From the NCBI RefSeq assembly GCF_002933395.1, contig NZ_PKFN01000008.1, positions 682,001 to 746,000 on the forward strand: 64,000 nt of DNA, written 5' to 3'. Origin of the DNA: Yoonia maritima (GTDB taxonomy: Bacteria; Pseudomonadota; Alphaproteobacteria; Rhodobacterales; Rhodobacteraceae). A program made the position numbers and the translations under genes. Within the stretch, counting starts at the first letter, position 1; each line of letters opens with the position of its first letter. The notes under the pieces are model-generated. The model ran no database searches. It was not told the origin of the DNA and saw nothing but the letters and a program-made list of their open reading frames with translations. Of the stretch, positions 9,493 to 20,236 are shown piece by piece.

Positions 9493-9827
9493 CTTTCTAC
9501 CGCCGCGTCAAAACCACACCACCTCTATTTTAGATCAGCCCCCTACCACCAACGATGGGCCATGGCGGTGCAACGATCAAGTGATAGACATAGCCAACAG
9601 CCTGTTTCAGTTCTGACCGTGACACCATCGCATTGCACGGGGGATGCACAGCCTATTATCCTCATTTGATTCCCCGGTTACAGCGCAAGCGCAGCATTTG
9701 TGATCACACTCAAAAAAGCTGTGATCACAAATGTTCGATTATCCGCCGATCTGACATTTTTCAGTTACAAAACGTCCATTCCTTGTGCTTTACGTGGTGC
9801 AACCGAAGCCAAATTGGACATGTCCCT
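9493..9827 (+). promoter_or_regulatory. sucC upstream region with twin TGTGATCACA operators
   Basis: This 335-base spacer holds no convincing gene. It contains two perfect TGTGATCACA palindromes at 9699-9708 and 9720-9729, again with a 21-base repeat distance, about 100 bases before the sucC start. The spacing and sequence are identical to the pair upstream of sdhC, so both TCA operons probably answer to the same dimeric regulator. I could not place a promoter with confidence. Confidence 0.72.
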
Positions 9828-11021
9828 ATGAACATCCACGAATACCAGGCCAAAGCACTGCTGCGCAGCTATGGCGCTCCTGTTTCCGACGGTCGCCCTG
9901 TGACGCGCGCCGAAGACGCAAAAACCGCCGCTGGCGAACTTGATGGCCCACTGTGGGTTGTTAAGGCACAGATCCACGCTGGTGGCCGCGGCAAAGGTAA
10001 ATTCGTCGAGGCCGACGCTGGCGAAGCTGGCGGTGTACGTCTTGCCAAATCAGTCGAAGAAGCTGCCGAAGAAGCTAAGAAGATGCTCGGCCGTACATTG
10101 GTCACACACCAGACTGGCCCAGTCGGCAAAGTCGTAAACCGTATTTACATCGAAGACGGTTCTGGCATTGAAACCGAACTCTACCTCGCTCTGCTGGTTG
10201 ACCGCCAAACAAGCCGCATCGGCTTTGTTGTTTCGACCGAAGGCGGCATGGACATCGAAGAAGTAGCCGAGAGCACTCCTGAGAAAATCCTGAACTTCAC
10301 AGTTGATCCTGCAACTGGCTACCAAGCATTCCACGGCCGCCGCGTTGCGTTCGCACTTGGCTTGAACGGTCCGCAAACAAAGCAGTGCGTCAAACTGATG
10401 GGCCAGCTTTACACAGCATTCGTCGAAAAAGACATGGAAATGCTGGAAATCAACCCGCTGATCGTCACCGACGGCGGCGACCTGAAAGTGCTGGACGCTA
10501 AGGTTTCATTCGACGGCAACGCGATCTACCGCCACGCTGATATCGCCGCCCTGCGCGACGAAACAGAAGAAGACCCCAAAGAACTGGCCGCGTCTAAGTT
10601 CGACCTGAACTACATCGCCCTCGAAGGCGAAATTGGCTGCATGGTGAACGGTGCGGGTCTTGCGATGGCCACTATGGACATCATCAAGCTGTACGGTGCT
10701 GAACCTGCCAACTTCCTTGACGTAGGCGGCGGCGCGACCAAAGAAAAAGTAACCGAAGCGTTCAAGATCATCACATCTGATCCAAACGTTAAAGGCATCC
10801 TCGTGAACATCTTTGGCGGCATCATGCGCTGCGACGTCATCGCCGAAGGCGTGATCGCTGCGGTCAAAGAAGTCGGCCTGCAAGTTCCACTCGTTGTCCG
10901 CCTCGAAGGGACAAACGTCGAAAAAGGCAAAGAGATCATCAACACCTCCGGCCTTGCCGTGATTGCTGCTGACGACCTGAAAGACGGCGCCCAGAAGATC
11001 GTGAAAGCGGTCAAAGGATAA
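9828..11021 (+). CDS. sucC: Succinyl-CoA synthetase beta subunit (ADP-forming)
   Basis: The 397-residue ATP-grasp subunit makes ATP or GTP from succinyl-CoA with SucD. Seen: the MNIHEYQAK opening, the ATP-grasp loop [22 protein letters not shown], and the C-terminal [19 protein letters not shown] ligase domain. The ATG at 9828 gives the conserved N-terminus; the frame is open further upstream without homology. It heads the sucCD-DUF805-sucAB operon. A repeat-like inverted element separates it from sucD. Confidence 0.97.
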   Translation: MNIHEYQAKALLRSYGAPVSDGRPVTRAEDAKTAAGELDGPLWVVKAQIHAGGRGKGKFVEADAGEAGGVRLAKSVEEAAEEAKKMLGRTLVTHQTGPVGKVVNRIYIEDGSGIETELYLALLVDRQTSRIGFVVSTEGGMDIEEVAESTPEKILNFTVDPATGYQAFHGRRVAFALGLNGPQTKQCVKLMGQLYTAFVEKDMEMLEINPLIVTDGGDLKVLDAKVSFDGNAIYRHADIAALRDETEEDPKELAASKFDLNYIALEGEIGCMVNGAGLAMATMDIIKLYGAEPANFLDVGGGATKEKVTEAFKIITSDPNVKGILVNIFGGIMRCDVIAEGVIAAVKEVGLQVPLVVRLEGTNVEKGKEIINTSGLAVIAADDLKDGAQKIVKAVKG

Positions 11022-11023
11022 AC

Positions 11024-11080
11024 GTAGGGCGGGGTTTACCCCGCCGTGCCACCTCATCGGTGGGGTGAACCCCACCCTAC
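11024..11080 (+). repeat. Double-hairpin intergenic repeat (GTAGGG family) between sucC and sucD
   Basis: The element begins GTAGGGCGGGG and ends CCCCACCCTAC, so the outer arms pair with one mismatch. Inside are two smaller hairpins (GGCGGGGTTTACCCCGCC and GGTGGGGTGAACCCCACC). A related half element lies at 45839-45868. This is the look of a REP/BIME-type dispersed repeat. Inside an operon it could stabilise the sucC message or lower sucD expression. Confidence 0.75.
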
Positions 11081-11104
11081 ACCAAGATTTCCAAGGAGGC
11101 CCAC

Positions 11105-11986
11105 ATGGCCATTCTCGTAAACGAAAACACCAAAGTCATCTGTCAGGGTCTTACAGGCTCTCAGGGGACATTCCACTCTGAACAAGCCATCGCATACGGC
11201 ACCAAAATGGTTGGCGGCGTGACACCCGGCAAGGGCGGCATGACCCACCTTGACCTGCCCGTGTTCAACTCTGTCCACGAAGCAAAGCACGTGACCGAAG
11301 CAAATGCATCGGTGATCTACGTGCCTCCGCCCTTCGCTGCGGATTCCATCCTTGAAGCGATCGACGCTGAAATGGAACTGATCATCTGTATCACCGAAGG
11401 CATCCCCGTGCTGGACATGATGAAGGTGAAGCGCGCGCTTGAAGGTTCCGCATCACGTCTGATCGGGCCGAACTGCCCAGGCGTTATCACACCCGACGCA
11501 TGCAAAATCGGCATCATGCCGGGCCACATCCACAAGCGTGGTTCTGTAGGTGTTGTATCCCGTTCCGGTACACTGACATATGAGGCCGTGAAGCAGACAT
11601 CTGACTCTGGCCTTGGTCAGTCCACAGCTGTTGGTATCGGTGGTGACCCCATCAAAGGCACAGAGCACATCGACGTGCTGGACATGTTCCTTGACGATGA
11701 CGAAACACATTCGATCATCATGATCGGTGAAATCGGTGGTTCTGCGGAAGAAGAAGCAGCCGAATTCCTTGCTGAGCAAAAGAAAAAAGGCCGCTGGAAA
11801 CCAGTCGCTGGTTTCATCGCAGGCCGCACAGCGCCTCCGGGCCGCCGCATGGGCCACGCTGGTGCGATTGTTGCCGGTGGTAAAGGCGACGCGGAAAGCA
11901 AGATCGAAGCAATGAAATCTGCCGGTATCGTCGTCGCAGACAGCCCCGCCACACTTGGCGAAGCTGTCCTGAAGGCAATAGGCTAA
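11105..11986 (+). CDS. sucD: Succinyl-CoA synthetase alpha subunit
   Basis: The 293-residue alpha subunit binds CoA (N-terminal [15 protein letters not shown]) and carries the phosphohistidine in the [13 protein letters not shown] segment near residue 247. GPNCPG and [12 protein letters not shown] are also family marks. The start is an ATG preceded by CCAAGGAGG. It follows sucC after an 83-base spacer filled by the double-hairpin repeat. Confidence 0.97.
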   Translation: MAILVNENTKVICQGLTGSQGTFHSEQAIAYGTKMVGGVTPGKGGMTHLDLPVFNSVHEAKHVTEANASVIYVPPPFAADSILEAIDAEMELIICITEGIPVLDMMKVKRALEGSASRLIGPNCPGVITPDACKIGIMPGHIHKRGSVGVVSRSGTLTYEAVKQTSDSGLGQSTAVGIGGDPIKGTEHIDVLDMFLDDDETHSIIMIGEIGGSAEEEAAEFLAEQKKKGRWKPVAGFIAGRTAPPGRRMGHAGAIVAGGKGDAESKIEAMKSAGIVVADSPATLGEAVLKAIG

Positions 11987-12056
11987 TTGAAACTGCACGG
12001 TGCATTTTGTTTGCGCCGTGCCATCCATTGCGCGTGGGCGCTCTAAGGAAGACAAA

Positions 12057-12509
12057 ATGAAGTCGCTGCAATTCATCCGTGCAGGAGTTCTTTCCACGTT
12101 TGACTTTGAGAGTCAGGCGTCTAGGCGAGAATTTTGGACATTTGTTCCTTTACCTCTAACACTGTCTGTTGTGGTTTTTATGGCTCTAATTCCGTTCACC
12201 CACTCAAAGAATGCTATCCTTACCGCATTTTTCATTGCCGCTATGATTCTAGCTCCGGCGATGGGAATGGCTGCCCGTCGGTCAAACGAAGCAGGCTTGG
12301 GCCACACTGGCGCTACATACGGACCATTAACCTCGCTCGTCGGACTCGGCTTCTACAGTATGCATATGTCTGGATTGGCACCTGACCCAACAGCCACTGA
12401 ACACTTCCCAGCGATAGCTGTATTTCTATTCATCCTAGGCCTTGCGATACTGACTAGGATTGGCCTGAAGCCCCCCTTAAATCAGCCACCCAATGAGGCT
12501 CTCTCATGA
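12057..12509 (+). CDS. DUF805 family membrane protein inside the suc operon
   Basis: The 150-residue protein has four hydrophobic segments, and an early SRREFWTFVPLPL segment and MAARRSNEAGLGH match the DUF805 (YhaH-like) pattern. The role of DUF805 proteins is unknown; some occur beside stress genes. A TAAGGA ribosome site supports the ATG at 12057. Its stop overlaps the sucA start by 4 bases (ATGA), so translation of sucA is probably coupled to it. It differs in composition from its neighbours, with more A+T, which suggests later insertion into the operon. Confidence 0.75.
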   Translation: MKSLQFIRAGVLSTFDFESQASRREFWTFVPLPLTLSVVVFMALIPFTHSKNAILTAFFIAAMILAPAMGMAARRSNEAGLGHTGATYGPLTSLVGLGFYSMHMSGLAPDPTATEHFPAIAVFLFILGLAILTRIGLKPPLNQPPNEALS

Positions 12510-15463
12510 ACGACCAATCTCCTAACGATATCTTCCACGCTTCCTCGTTCTTGCAGGGGCACAATGCGGAATATGTTGAACAGCTTTATGCCCGCTATGC
12601 TGACAACCCGAACGCGGTTGACGAAAGCTGGCGCGAATTCTTCAAGGCGTTGGGTGATGCCCCGACAGACGCCAAGGCAGAGGCCGCTGGCCCGTCTTGG
12701 GGCCGTATGGATTGGCCACCGGTACCAAACGATGACCTGACATCTGCGCTTGATGGTCAGTGGCCCGCCGAACCCGAAGCGGCTGGTAAAAAAATCAAAG
12801 ACAAAGCCGCCGAAAAGGGCGTATCGCTCGACGAAAACCAAGTCCGCAATGCAGTGCTGGATTCGGTACGTGCGCTGATGATCATCCGCGCATACCGTAT
12901 TCGTGGCCATTTGGTTGCTGACCTTGACCCATTGGGCATGCATGCAAACGTGCCGCACCCAGAACTGGACCCAGCATCCTACGGCTTTACAGCCGCCGAC
13001 ATGGATCGCCCGATCTTTATCGATAACGTGCTTGGCCTCGAAGTTGCGACGATGAACGAGATCATCGCGATTGTTAAACGCACCTATTGCGGCACCTTCG
13101 CCCTGCAATACATGCATATTTCAAACCCCGAAGAAGCGGGCTGGCTGAAAGAACGCATCGAAGGTTACGGCAAAGAGATCGCGTTTACCAAAGAAGGCCG
13201 CAAAGCCATTTTGAACAGCCTTGTTCAGGCCGAAGGTTTCGAAAAATTCCTGCACGTCAAATATATGGGCACGAAACGTTTCGGCCTAGATGGCGGCGAA
13301 AGCCTGATCCCAGCGATGGAACAAATCATCAAGCGCGGCGGTCAGCTGGGCCTTGAGGAAATCATCATTGGTATGCCGCACCGCGGCCGTTTGTCGGTCC
13401 TCGCGAACGTGATGGAAAAACCCTACCGCGCGATCTTTAACGAATTCCAAGGCGGGTCGTTCAAACCCGAGGAGGTCGATGGTTCCGGCGATGTAAAATA
13501 CCACCTTGGCGCGTCTTCCGACCGTAGCTTTGACGACAACAATGTCCACCTGTCGCTGACAGCGAACCCATCCCACCTAGAGGCCGTGAACCCGGTTGTG
13601 TTGGGCAAGGTCCGCGCCAAGCAAGACCAGCTACACGACACAGACCGCACCAAAGTCATGGGCATTTTGCTGCACGGTGATGCTGCGTTCGCAGGCCAAG
13701 GCGTCGTTGCCGAAGGTTTCGGCCTGTCTGGTCTGCGCGGTCACCGCACCGGCGGTACGATGCATATCGTCGTGAACAACCAAATCGGCTTTACCACCGC
13801 GCCGCACTTCAGCCGCTCAAGCCCGTATCCAACCGATATTGCGCTGATGGTCGAAGCACCAATCTTCCACGTGAACGGTGACGATCCAGAGGCCGTCGTA
13901 CACGCCGCCCGCGTCGCAACGGAATTCCGTCAAAAGTTCCACAAAGACGTGGTTCTGGACATCATCTGCTACCGCCGCTTTGGTCACAACGAAGGCGACG
14001 AGCCGATGTTCACCAACCCGGTGATGTACAAAAAGATCAAAAAGCAGAAGACAACGCTGACGCTTTACACTGATCGCTTGGTCAAAGATGGCCTGATCCC
14101 TGAGGGCGAAATCGAAGACATGAAGGCCAGCTTCCAAGCGCACCTGAATGCCGAATTCGAAGCGGGCAAAACCTTTAAGCCTAACAAAGCTGACTGGCTG
14201 GACGGCAAGTGGTCACACTTGGACGCCCAAAAAGAAGACTATCAGCGCGGCGCGACAGCTATTGAGGAAAAGACGTTCCAAGAGATTGGCCGCGGCCTGA
14301 CAACGGTGCCTGATGGGTTCCCGGTACATAAAACCGTTGGCCGTATCTTGGGTGCCAAGGCCAAGATGTTCGAAACTGGCGAAGGTATCGATTGGGCAAC
14401 AGGCGAAGCGCTCGCATTTGGCTCTCTCGTCACCGAAGGCTACCCGGTACGTCTGTCCGGTCAGGACAGTACACGTGGTACATTCAGTCAACGTCACTCT
14501 GGCCTCATTAACCAAGACAACGAAGATCGCTATTACCCGCTGAACCACATCCGCGAAGGTCAGGCGAACTACGAAGTAATCGACAGCATGCTGTCAGAAT
14601 ACGCAGTGCTTGGGTTTGAATACGGCTATTCATTGGCTGAACCTAACGCGCTGACCCTGTGGGAAGCCCAGTTCGGCGACTTCGCCAACGGTGCGCAGAT
14701 CATGTTCGATCAGTTCATCTCAAGCGGCGAAAGCAAATGGCTCCGCATGTCCGGCCTCGTTTGTCTGTTGCCGCACGGTTACGAAGGCCAAGGGCCAGAA
14801 CACTCATCCGCACGTCTAGAACGTTTCCTGACCATGTGTGGCGGGGACAACTGGATCGTTGCGAATTGTACAACGCCCGCGAACTACTTCCACATCCTGC
14901 GTCGTCAGCTGCACCGCAGCTACCGTAAGCCACTGATCATGATGACACCAAAGTCACTGCTACGTCACAAGCTGGCGGTGTCTAAGGCCGAAGAATTCAC
15001 CACGGGTTCTAGCTTCCACCGCGTATTGTGGGATGATGCGCAACAGGGGAATTCAGACACTACATTGGTCGCTGATGACAAAATCAAACGCGTCGTGATG
15101 TGTTCTGGTAAGGTCTACTATGACCTTCTCGAAGAACGCGACGCACGCGGGATCAACGATGTCTACATCATGCGTTTCGAACAGTTCTACCCCTTCCCAG
15201 CCCAATCTGCTGTGAACGAACTTGAACGGTTTACAAACGCCGAAATGGTCTGGTGTCAGGAAGAACCCAAAAACCAAGGTGCGTGGTCCTTCATGGAACC
15301 AAACATCGAATGGGTCCTCACCCGGATCAAAGCGAAACACACACGGCCCGTTTACGCTGGGCGCTCGGCTTCGGCCTCTCCGGCAACTGGTCTGGCCAGC
15401 AAACATAAAGCAGAACAAACAGCGCTCGTGAACGATGCGCTGACTATCGAAGGAACAAAGTAA
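12506..15463 (+). CDS. sucA: 2-oxoglutarate dehydrogenase E1 component
   Basis: The 985-residue thiamine-diphosphate enzyme decarboxylates 2-oxoglutarate and passes the succinyl group to SucB. Seen: an N-terminal E2-binding region ([24 protein letters not shown]), [14 protein letters not shown], the cofactor region [13 protein letters not shown] with [13 protein letters not shown]-like continuation, and the C-terminal [10 protein letters not shown]. The length is normal. The ATG overlaps the DUF805 stop, and the stop codon overlaps the sucB start by 1 base. Confidence 0.97.
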   Translation: MNDQSPNDIFHASSFLQGHNAEYVEQLYARYADNPNAVDESWREFFKALGDAPTDAKAEAAGPSWGRMDWPPVPNDDLTSALDGQWPAEPEAAGKKIKDKAAEKGVSLDENQVRNAVLDSVRALMIIRAYRIRGHLVADLDPLGMHANVPHPELDPASYGFTAADMDRPIFIDNVLGLEVATMNEIIAIVKRTYCGTFALQYMHISNPEEAGWLKERIEGYGKEIAFTKEGRKAILNSLVQAEGFEKFLHVKYMGTKRFGLDGGESLIPAMEQIIKRGGQLGLEEIIIGMPHRGRLSVLANVMEKPYRAIFNEFQGGSFKPEEVDGSGDVKYHLGASSDRSFDDNNVHLSLTANPSHLEAVNPVVLGKVRAKQDQLHDTDRTKVMGILLHGDAAFAGQGVVAEGFGLSGLRGHRTGGTMHIVVNNQIGFTTAPHFSRSSPYPTDIALMVEAPIFHVNGDDPEAVVHAARVATEFRQKFHKDVVLDIICYRRFGHNEGDEPMFTNPVMYKKIKKQKTTLTLYTDRLVKDGLIPEGEIEDMKASFQAHLNAEFEAGKTFKPNKADWLDGKWSHLDAQKEDYQRGATAIEEKTFQEIGRGLTTVPDGFPVHKTVGRILGAKAKMFETGEGIDWATGEALAFGSLVTEGYPVRLSGQDSTRGTFSQRHSGLINQDNEDRYYPLNHIREGQANYEVIDSMLSEYAVLGFEYGYSLAEPNALTLWEAQFGDFANGAQIMFDQFISSGESKWLRMSGLVCLLPHGYEGQGPEHSSARLERFLTMCGGDNWIVANCTTPANYFHILRRQLHRSYRKPLIMMTPKSLLRHKLAVSKAEEFTTGSSFHRVLWDDAQQGNSDTTLVADDKIKRVVMCSGKVYYDLLEERDARGINDVYIMRFEQFYPFPAQSAVNELERFTNAEMVWCQEEPKNQGAWSFMEPNIEWVLTRIKAKHTRPVYAGRSASASPATGLASKHKAEQTALVNDALTIEGTK

Positions 15464-16662
15464 TGAGCACCGAAGTCCGCGTACCAACACTAGGCGAATC
15501 CGTCACCGAAGCCACGGTTGCCACATGGTTCAAACAACCCGGCGATACCGTCGCAGTTGACGAAATGCTTTGCGAGCTGGAAACAGACAAAGTCACCGTC
15601 GAAGTACCTTCACCGATCGCTGGCACCCTGTCAGAAATCGTTGCAGCCGAAGGCGACACCGTTGGCGTTGACGCGCTGCTGGCACAAATCAGCGAAGGCG
15701 GTGCGTCCGCAGCGCCCGCTGTGCCTAAGGCAGAAGCACCTGCAGAAGCCCCAGCACCCGCCGCAGCCGCACCAGCAGGTAAAGACGTCGAAGACGCGCC
15801 ATCTGCGAAGAAACTGATGGCTGAAAACAACCTGTCAAACGTTTCTGGCACAGGCAAAGACGGCCGCGTCATGAAAGAGGACGTGCTGAACGCACTTTCC
15901 AGCGCATCCGCCGCCCCTGCCCCAGCAGCCGCACCACGCGCACCTGTTGCTGCGGATCAAGCTGACCGCGAAGAGCGCGTGAAAATGACACGCCTGCGTC
16001 AGACAATTGCCAAGCGCCTGAAAGACAGCCAGAACACCGCTGCCATGCTGACCACCTATAACGAGGTCGACATGACCGAGGTGATGGCCCTGCGTAACGA
16101 ATACAAAGACCTGTTCTTGAAAAAGCACGGCGTAAAACTGGGCTTCATGTCCTTCTTCACCAAGGCATGTATCCACGCGCTGAACGAAGTCCCAGAAGTG
16201 AACGCGGAAATCGACGGCACTGATATCGTTTACAAAAACTACGTGAACATGGGTATCGCTGCGGGTACGCCAACCGGTCTGGTTGTTCCTGTGATCAACG
16301 ACGCCGACCAGCTGTCATTCGCTGGGATCGAGAAAGCCATCGCTGAAAAAGGCGCAAAAGCACGTGACGGCAAACTGTCCATGGCAGAAATGCAGGGCGG
16401 CACATTCACCATCTCTAACGGTGGTGTCTACGGGTCACTGATGTCCTCGCCCATCCTGAACCCCCCGCAGTCCGGTATCCTCGGCATGCACAAAATTCAG
16501 GACCGCCCAATGGCAATCAACGGCCAAGTGGTCATCCGCCCAATGATGTACCTCGCGCTGTCCTATGACCACCGGATCGTAGACGGCAAAGGCGCCGTGA
16601 CATTCCTTGTACGCGTCAAAGAAGCACTGGAAGACCCACGTCGTCTGTTGATGGATCTGTAA
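15463..16662 (+). CDS. sucB: Dihydrolipoyllysine succinyltransferase (2-oxoglutarate dehydrogenase E2)
   Basis: The 399-residue E2 core protein has one N-terminal lipoyl domain (residues 1-76, lipoyl lysine in LETDKVTVE), an Ala/Pro linker (about 85-108), a peripheral subunit-binding domain (about 110-145), a second Ala/Pro linker, and the catalytic domain from about 168 ending in [12 protein letters not shown] with the active-site histidine. Adjacent to sucA, with lpd 1.2 kb downstream, it completes the 2-oxoglutarate dehydrogenase complex. Confidence 0.97.
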   Translation: MSTEVRVPTLGESVTEATVATWFKQPGDTVAVDEMLCELETDKVTVEVPSPIAGTLSEIVAAEGDTVGVDALLAQISEGGASAAPAVPKAEAPAEAPAPAAAAPAGKDVEDAPSAKKLMAENNLSNVSGTGKDGRVMKEDVLNALSSASAAPAPAAAPRAPVAADQADREERVKMTRLRQTIAKRLKDSQNTAAMLTTYNEVDMTEVMALRNEYKDLFLKKHGVKLGFMSFFTKACIHALNEVPEVNAEIDGTDIVYKNYVNMGIAAGTPTGLVVPVINDADQLSFAGIEKAIAEKGAKARDGKLSMAEMQGGTFTISNGGVYGSLMSSPILNPPQSGILGMHKIQDRPMAINGQVVIRPMMYLALSYDHRIVDGKGAVTFLVRVKEALEDPRRLLMDL

Positions 16663-16678
16663 CCCATCATAGAGCAAC

Positions 16679-16751
16679 GCCCGGACCTCGGGGTGGGTGC
16701 AAAGCGCCCTCCCCATTGGGGAGATCCGGGCGCTGCCCGGCGATGCCGGGC
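16679..16751 (+). repeat. Nested inverted-repeat element after sucB
   Basis: Outer arms GCCCGGA (16679-16685) and TCCGGGC (16725-16731) enclose a CTCCCC-ATT-GGGGAG hairpin. A separate hairpin GCCCGGCGATGCCGGGC follows at 16735-16751. It may act as a terminator or processing site between sucB and the L,D-transpeptidase gene. No T-run follows, so a dispersed repeat is equally likely. Confidence 0.6.
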
Positions 16752-16797
16752 AAAACTACCCCATAAACGCGGGGCTTTATTGAAACTGTAGAATGAT

Positions 16798-17343
16798 ATG
16801 CCACGCTTTCTGAAACCACTCGCCCTATTGGCTTTGATTGCGCTCGGCCTTTTCGCCTACACCCAAGTCATGATGCGGGTTGGCTCTGGCACTCCGCCGC
16901 CAATGGCCGCTGACAGCGAACAGGCTGATACGATTTTGGTGGACAAAAGCGACCGTCGGTTAACCCTGCTACGTGGTAATGAAACCATCGCGACTTACCA
17001 CATCTCAATGGGTGCCAACCCGACAGGTCACAAAACCCAAGAAGGTGACGAACGCACCCCTACTGGGACCTATGAAATCGACTGGCGGAATGAAAACTCA
17101 ATCGCGCATCTATCGCTGCATATCTCATACCCCAACGCCGACGACATCGCACAGGCCGAGGCCCGTGGCGTATCCCCCGGCGGCAGCATCATGATCCACG
17201 GCATCCTCAACGGTTGGGGGTGGCTTGGCCCGCTGCAAACCTACTGGGATTGGACAAACGGCTGCATCGCAGTCAATAATAAGCAAATGCGCGAAATCTG
17301 GTCGCTGGTCCCGAACGGCACCCCGATCACAATTCAGGAATGA
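16798..17343 (+). CDS. L,D-transpeptidase (YkuD), exported or membrane-anchored
   Basis: The 181-residue protein has an N-terminal hydrophobic segment (residues about 7-24) that acts as signal or anchor, and then a YkuD catalytic domain. The active-site pattern is visible: MIHG, then about 20 residues later TNGCIAV with the nucleophilic cysteine. These enzymes form 3-3 peptidoglycan crosslinks or attach proteins to the wall. It sits between sucB and lpd with no clear metabolic link. A second L,D-transpeptidase lies at 60051-60839. Confidence 0.87.
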   Translation: MPRFLKPLALLALIALGLFAYTQVMMRVGSGTPPPMAADSEQADTILVDKSDRRLTLLRGNETIATYHISMGANPTGHKTQEGDERTPTGTYEIDWRNENSIAHLSLHISYPNADDIAQAEARGVSPGGSIMIHGILNGWGWLGPLQTYWDWTNGCIAVNNKQMREIWSLVPNGTPITIQE

Positions 17344-17347
17344 CGCC

Positions 17348-17758
17348 ATGACACCCGAACTCACCGTTCTTGCCCTTGCTGGCGTGCTCCAAGGTATCCA
17401 GTTTTGCCTGATGAGCATTCCAGCCAACATCGAACTTGGCACAGGCAAAACATCATCGCCGCGCGATCCCCAGCGCCTTAGCAAACCGTTAATGGAACAG
17501 GCTAGCGTCGGAACAGGCCGTCTGTTCCGTGCAATGAACAACCATTTTGAAGCACTGATCATGTTCACGATCGCAGTCGTCGTGATCACCCTTGGCGACA
17601 AGGGAACCGGGTTCAGCGCCGCTTGCGCGTGGACCTATCTTGGTGCCCGCATCCTTTATATCCCTGCCTACTACTTTGGCTGGGCGCCTTGGCGTTCGCT
17701 GATCTGGTTTGTGGGGTTTCTCTCGACCATGCTCATGATAATGTCGGCATTAGTCTGA
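17348..17758 (+). CDS. MAPEG family membrane protein
   Basis: The 136-residue protein has four hydrophobic helices, with the MAPEG-type segment GRLFRAMNNHFEALIMF and the C-terminal ARILYIPAYYFGWAPWRSLIWFVGF. MAPEG proteins include glutathione-dependent enzymes and unassigned bacterial members; this one is of the short bacterial type. The start at 17348 lies 4 bases after the L,D-transpeptidase stop, so the pair is cotranscribed. Upstream in-frame starts would overlap the previous gene. Confidence 0.84.
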   Translation: MTPELTVLALAGVLQGIQFCLMSIPANIELGTGKTSSPRDPQRLSKPLMEQASVGTGRLFRAMNNHFEALIMFTIAVVVITLGDKGTGFSAACAWTYLGARILYIPAYYFGWAPWRSLIWFVGFLSTMLMIMSALV

Positions 17759-17833
17759 CACACACACGTATGTACGCCGTATGCACAGGTTGTGTACGCG
17801 GTGTGCCACCCTCAAAAGACCAAGGAGTCCTAA

Positions 17834-19222
17834 ATGTCCAGCTATGATGTCATCGTGATCGGTGCAGGCCCCGGCGGCTATGTTAGCGCCATTCGTTGCG
17901 CCCAACTCGGGATGAAAGTCGCCGTCGTTGAAGGCCGTGAAACGCTTGGCGGCACATGCCTAAACGTTGGCTGTATCCCGTCCAAGGCATTGCTGCACGC
18001 CACACATATGCTGCACGAAGCAGAGCATAACTTTGCGGAAATGGGCCTCAAGGGCAAAGCCCCATCTGTTGATTGGAAACAGATGATTTCCTACAAGGAA
18101 AAGACAGTTGGCCAGAACACCGGCGGCATCGAATTCTTGTTTAAAAAGAACAAGATAGACTGGCTTCAAGGTTGGGGTTCCATCCCTGAAGCAGGCAAAG
18201 TCAAAGTCGGCGACGAAGTCCACGATGCCAAGAACATCATCATCGCATCTGGTTCCGAAGCATCCGTATTGCCCGGCATCGAAGTCGACGAAAAGACTGT
18301 TGTGACTTCGACCGGCGCGCTGACCTTGCCAAAGGTTCCAAAGTCACTGGTCGTTATCGGCGCTGGTGTTATCGGGCTAGAGCTGGGTTCCGTGTATGCC
18401 CGCCTTGGCGCCGAGGTCACTGTGATCGAATACCTCGATGCCATCACCCCCGGCATGGACGCTGAAATTGCACGCCAGTTCCAGAAAATGCTTACTAAAC
18501 AGGGCCTTAAATTCACCCTCGGTGCCGCAGTTCAGGGCGTTGAAGTCAAGAACAACAAAGCCACCGTCAGTTATGTTGTCCGCAAAGACGAAAGCGAACA
18601 CACAATCACAGCTGACACCGTACTGGTTGCTACAGGCCGCAAGCCTTACACCACAGGCCTTGGCATCGACGCCTTGGGTGTTGCACTAACTGAGCGTGGA
18701 CAGATCAAGACAGACGCAAGCTATGCGACCAATGTGCCGGGTATCTATGCAATCGGTGACACCATCGAAGGTCCAATGCTCGCCCACAAAGCCGAAGACG
18801 AAGGCATGGCCGTCGCCGAAGTCATCGCGGGTCAAAAGCCGCACGTGAACTACGGCGTTATCCCAGGTGTGATCTACACGCACCCAGAGGTCAGCAACGT
18901 TGGTGAAACCGAAGAGACCCTAAAGGCCGCTGGTCGCGCCTATAAGGTCGGCAAATTCCCATTCTTGGGCAACGCGCGGGCCAAGGCAAACTTTGCCGGT
19001 GATGGCTTTGTGAAACTACTGGTTGACGCGCAAACGGACCGTATTTTGGGTGCACATATCATCGGCCCAATGGCTGGTGATCTGATCCATGAAATCTGTG
19101 TCGCAATGGAATTTGGTGCTGCTGCCGAAGACATCGCGCGTACATGCCACGCCCACCCAACCTATTCCGAAGCTGTCCGCGAGGCGGCTTTGGCCTGTGG
19201 TGACGGCGCAATTCACGTCTAA
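17834..19222 (+). CDS. lpdA: Dihydrolipoyl dehydrogenase (E3)
   Basis: The 462-residue flavoprotein reoxidises the lipoyl group of 2-oxoglutarate dehydrogenase and related complexes. Seen: [11 protein letters not shown] (FAD), the redox disulfide [13 protein letters not shown], a second nucleotide loop [32 protein letters not shown], and the C-terminal HAHPTYSE with the catalytic His-Glu. It has an AAGGAG ribosome site and a hairpin after its stop. It ends the TCA gene run. Confidence 0.97.
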   Translation: MSSYDVIVIGAGPGGYVSAIRCAQLGMKVAVVEGRETLGGTCLNVGCIPSKALLHATHMLHEAEHNFAEMGLKGKAPSVDWKQMISYKEKTVGQNTGGIEFLFKKNKIDWLQGWGSIPEAGKVKVGDEVHDAKNIIIASGSEASVLPGIEVDEKTVVTSTGALTLPKVPKSLVVIGAGVIGLELGSVYARLGAEVTVIEYLDAITPGMDAEIARQFQKMLTKQGLKFTLGAAVQGVEVKNNKATVSYVVRKDESEHTITADTVLVATGRKPYTTGLGIDALGVALTERGQIKTDASYATNVPGIYAIGDTIEGPMLAHKAEDEGMAVAEVIAGQKPHVNYGVIPGVIYTHPEVSNVGETEETLKAAGRAYKVGKFPFLGNARAKANFAGDGFVKLLVDAQTDRILGAHIIGPMAGDLIHEICVAMEFGAAAEDIARTCHAHPTYSEAVREAALACGDGAIHV

Positions 19223-19227
19223 AAACT

Positions 19228-19255
19228 TGCCGCGCCAACCTGTGTTGGCGCGGCA
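19228..19255 (+). terminator. Hairpin after lpdA
   Basis: TGCCGCGCCAAC and GTTGGCGCGGCA form a perfect 12-base stem with a CTGT loop 5 bases after the lpdA stop. There is no T-run, but the position makes it the likely end of the operon. Confidence 0.75.
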
Positions 19256-19281
19256 TACCTAATCTGGCTTTCAACTATTTA

Positions 19282-19296
19282 CGTGAATAATTCACG
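19282..19296. promoter_or_regulatory. 15-base palindrome in the lpdA / TerB-like spacer
   Basis: CGTGAATAATTCACG is a perfect palindrome about 105 bases before the TerB-like gene. It is separate from the lpdA terminator and could be an operator. No regulator can be named. Confidence 0.35.
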
Positions 19297-19402
19297 CGAT
19301 TAGGGTCGACTTTCCCACGTATCAGCGACTAATCAACCACATAGCTGCCATATTTTGGCACATAATTAGTGTTTTAAAGCGTGAGTGTTGTTGAGAGTTC
19401 GT

Positions 19403-20236
19403 ATGAAAAACCTCATTTTTATATTGTTATCGTTTGTTTCCTTCGGCGCTCCGGCGCAGGCGGCAACATTCGATATAGCCCGTGAAACGGGGCTAGAGTT
19501 TGTAGCCGAAACGCGTATTCCCGGCCCATCAGACGAAATGATGTCACTTTGCTATGTGACCGACGATCTGACGGTGTTCGGACTGCGCATTACTAGTGAT
19601 ATCCAAAGCTATGCGCTCGCGAGCGATGGCTGTGTGGCTGAGTATGAACAGCTTTATACCGAGGACAAAATTGTCGCAGCGCAGGCTCTCAATCTTATCC
19701 CCGAAAATGTTGATCCAATCGCGCGGAACGATTGGCAACGTAATCTGTCCGTTTACGGCCTTTTGATTGCGGCGGCGTTGGGATTAATTGCTGTCATCAT
19801 TCGCCGTATCAAATCACTTATGGGGTATGATTTGCGTGGGCCAATGCGCAAAAAAGCGGCCCATCGTATTCTGTCCGCAATGTGCCATATGGCCAAGTGC
19901 GATAGTATTGTCGACGCGACCGAACTTGCCCATATTCGTAAAATGGCGCGTCAGTTGACGGGGCGTAGTTACCCGAACTCAGACATTATTCACTTGGTGG
20001 ATACAATTGACATGTCAGTAGGACTGACTGAACACGACTTTATCGCGTTTGGTAAGGGTCTACGAGATCGCGAAAAAGATCTGATGATGCAAGGCATTCT
20101 ATCTGTCGCAATCGCTAGCGGACGAATGCAACCAAACGAGCATGAGTTCGCAACAGCGCTGGCCTATGGGCTTGGCATGCCTGGTGAAGACTTTCGGCGG
20201 GTTCTTGATAACGCCCTAGCAGCAGCCACATCTTAG
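19403..20236 (+). CDS. Membrane protein with C-terminal TerB-like helical domain
   Basis: The 277-residue protein has a signal peptide (cleavage likely after APAQA), an extracytoplasmic region of about 85 residues with two cysteines, a transmembrane helix (about 113-133, followed by RRIKS as a positive inside cap) and a cytoplasmic domain of about 130 residues. The latter (HRILSAMCHMAKCDSIVDATE, then IRKMARQLTG and LMMQGILSVAIASGRMQPNE) resembles TerB/DjlA N-terminal helical domains. Assignment is by pattern, so moderate. The start at 19403 is chosen for the signal peptide. Function unknown. Its end overlaps that of the convergent GntR gene by 4 bases. Confidence 0.68.
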   Translation: MKNLIFILLSFVSFGAPAQAATFDIARETGLEFVAETRIPGPSDEMMSLCYVTDDLTVFGLRITSDIQSYALASDGCVAEYEQLYTEDKIVAAQALNLIPENVDPIARNDWQRNLSVYGLLIAAALGLIAVIIRRIKSLMGYDLRGPMRKKAAHRILSAMCHMAKCDSIVDATELAHIRKMARQLTGRSYPNSDIIHLVDTIDMSVGLTEHDFIAFGKGLRDREKDLMMQGILSVAIASGRMQPNEHEFATALAYGLGMPGEDFRRVLDNALAAATS

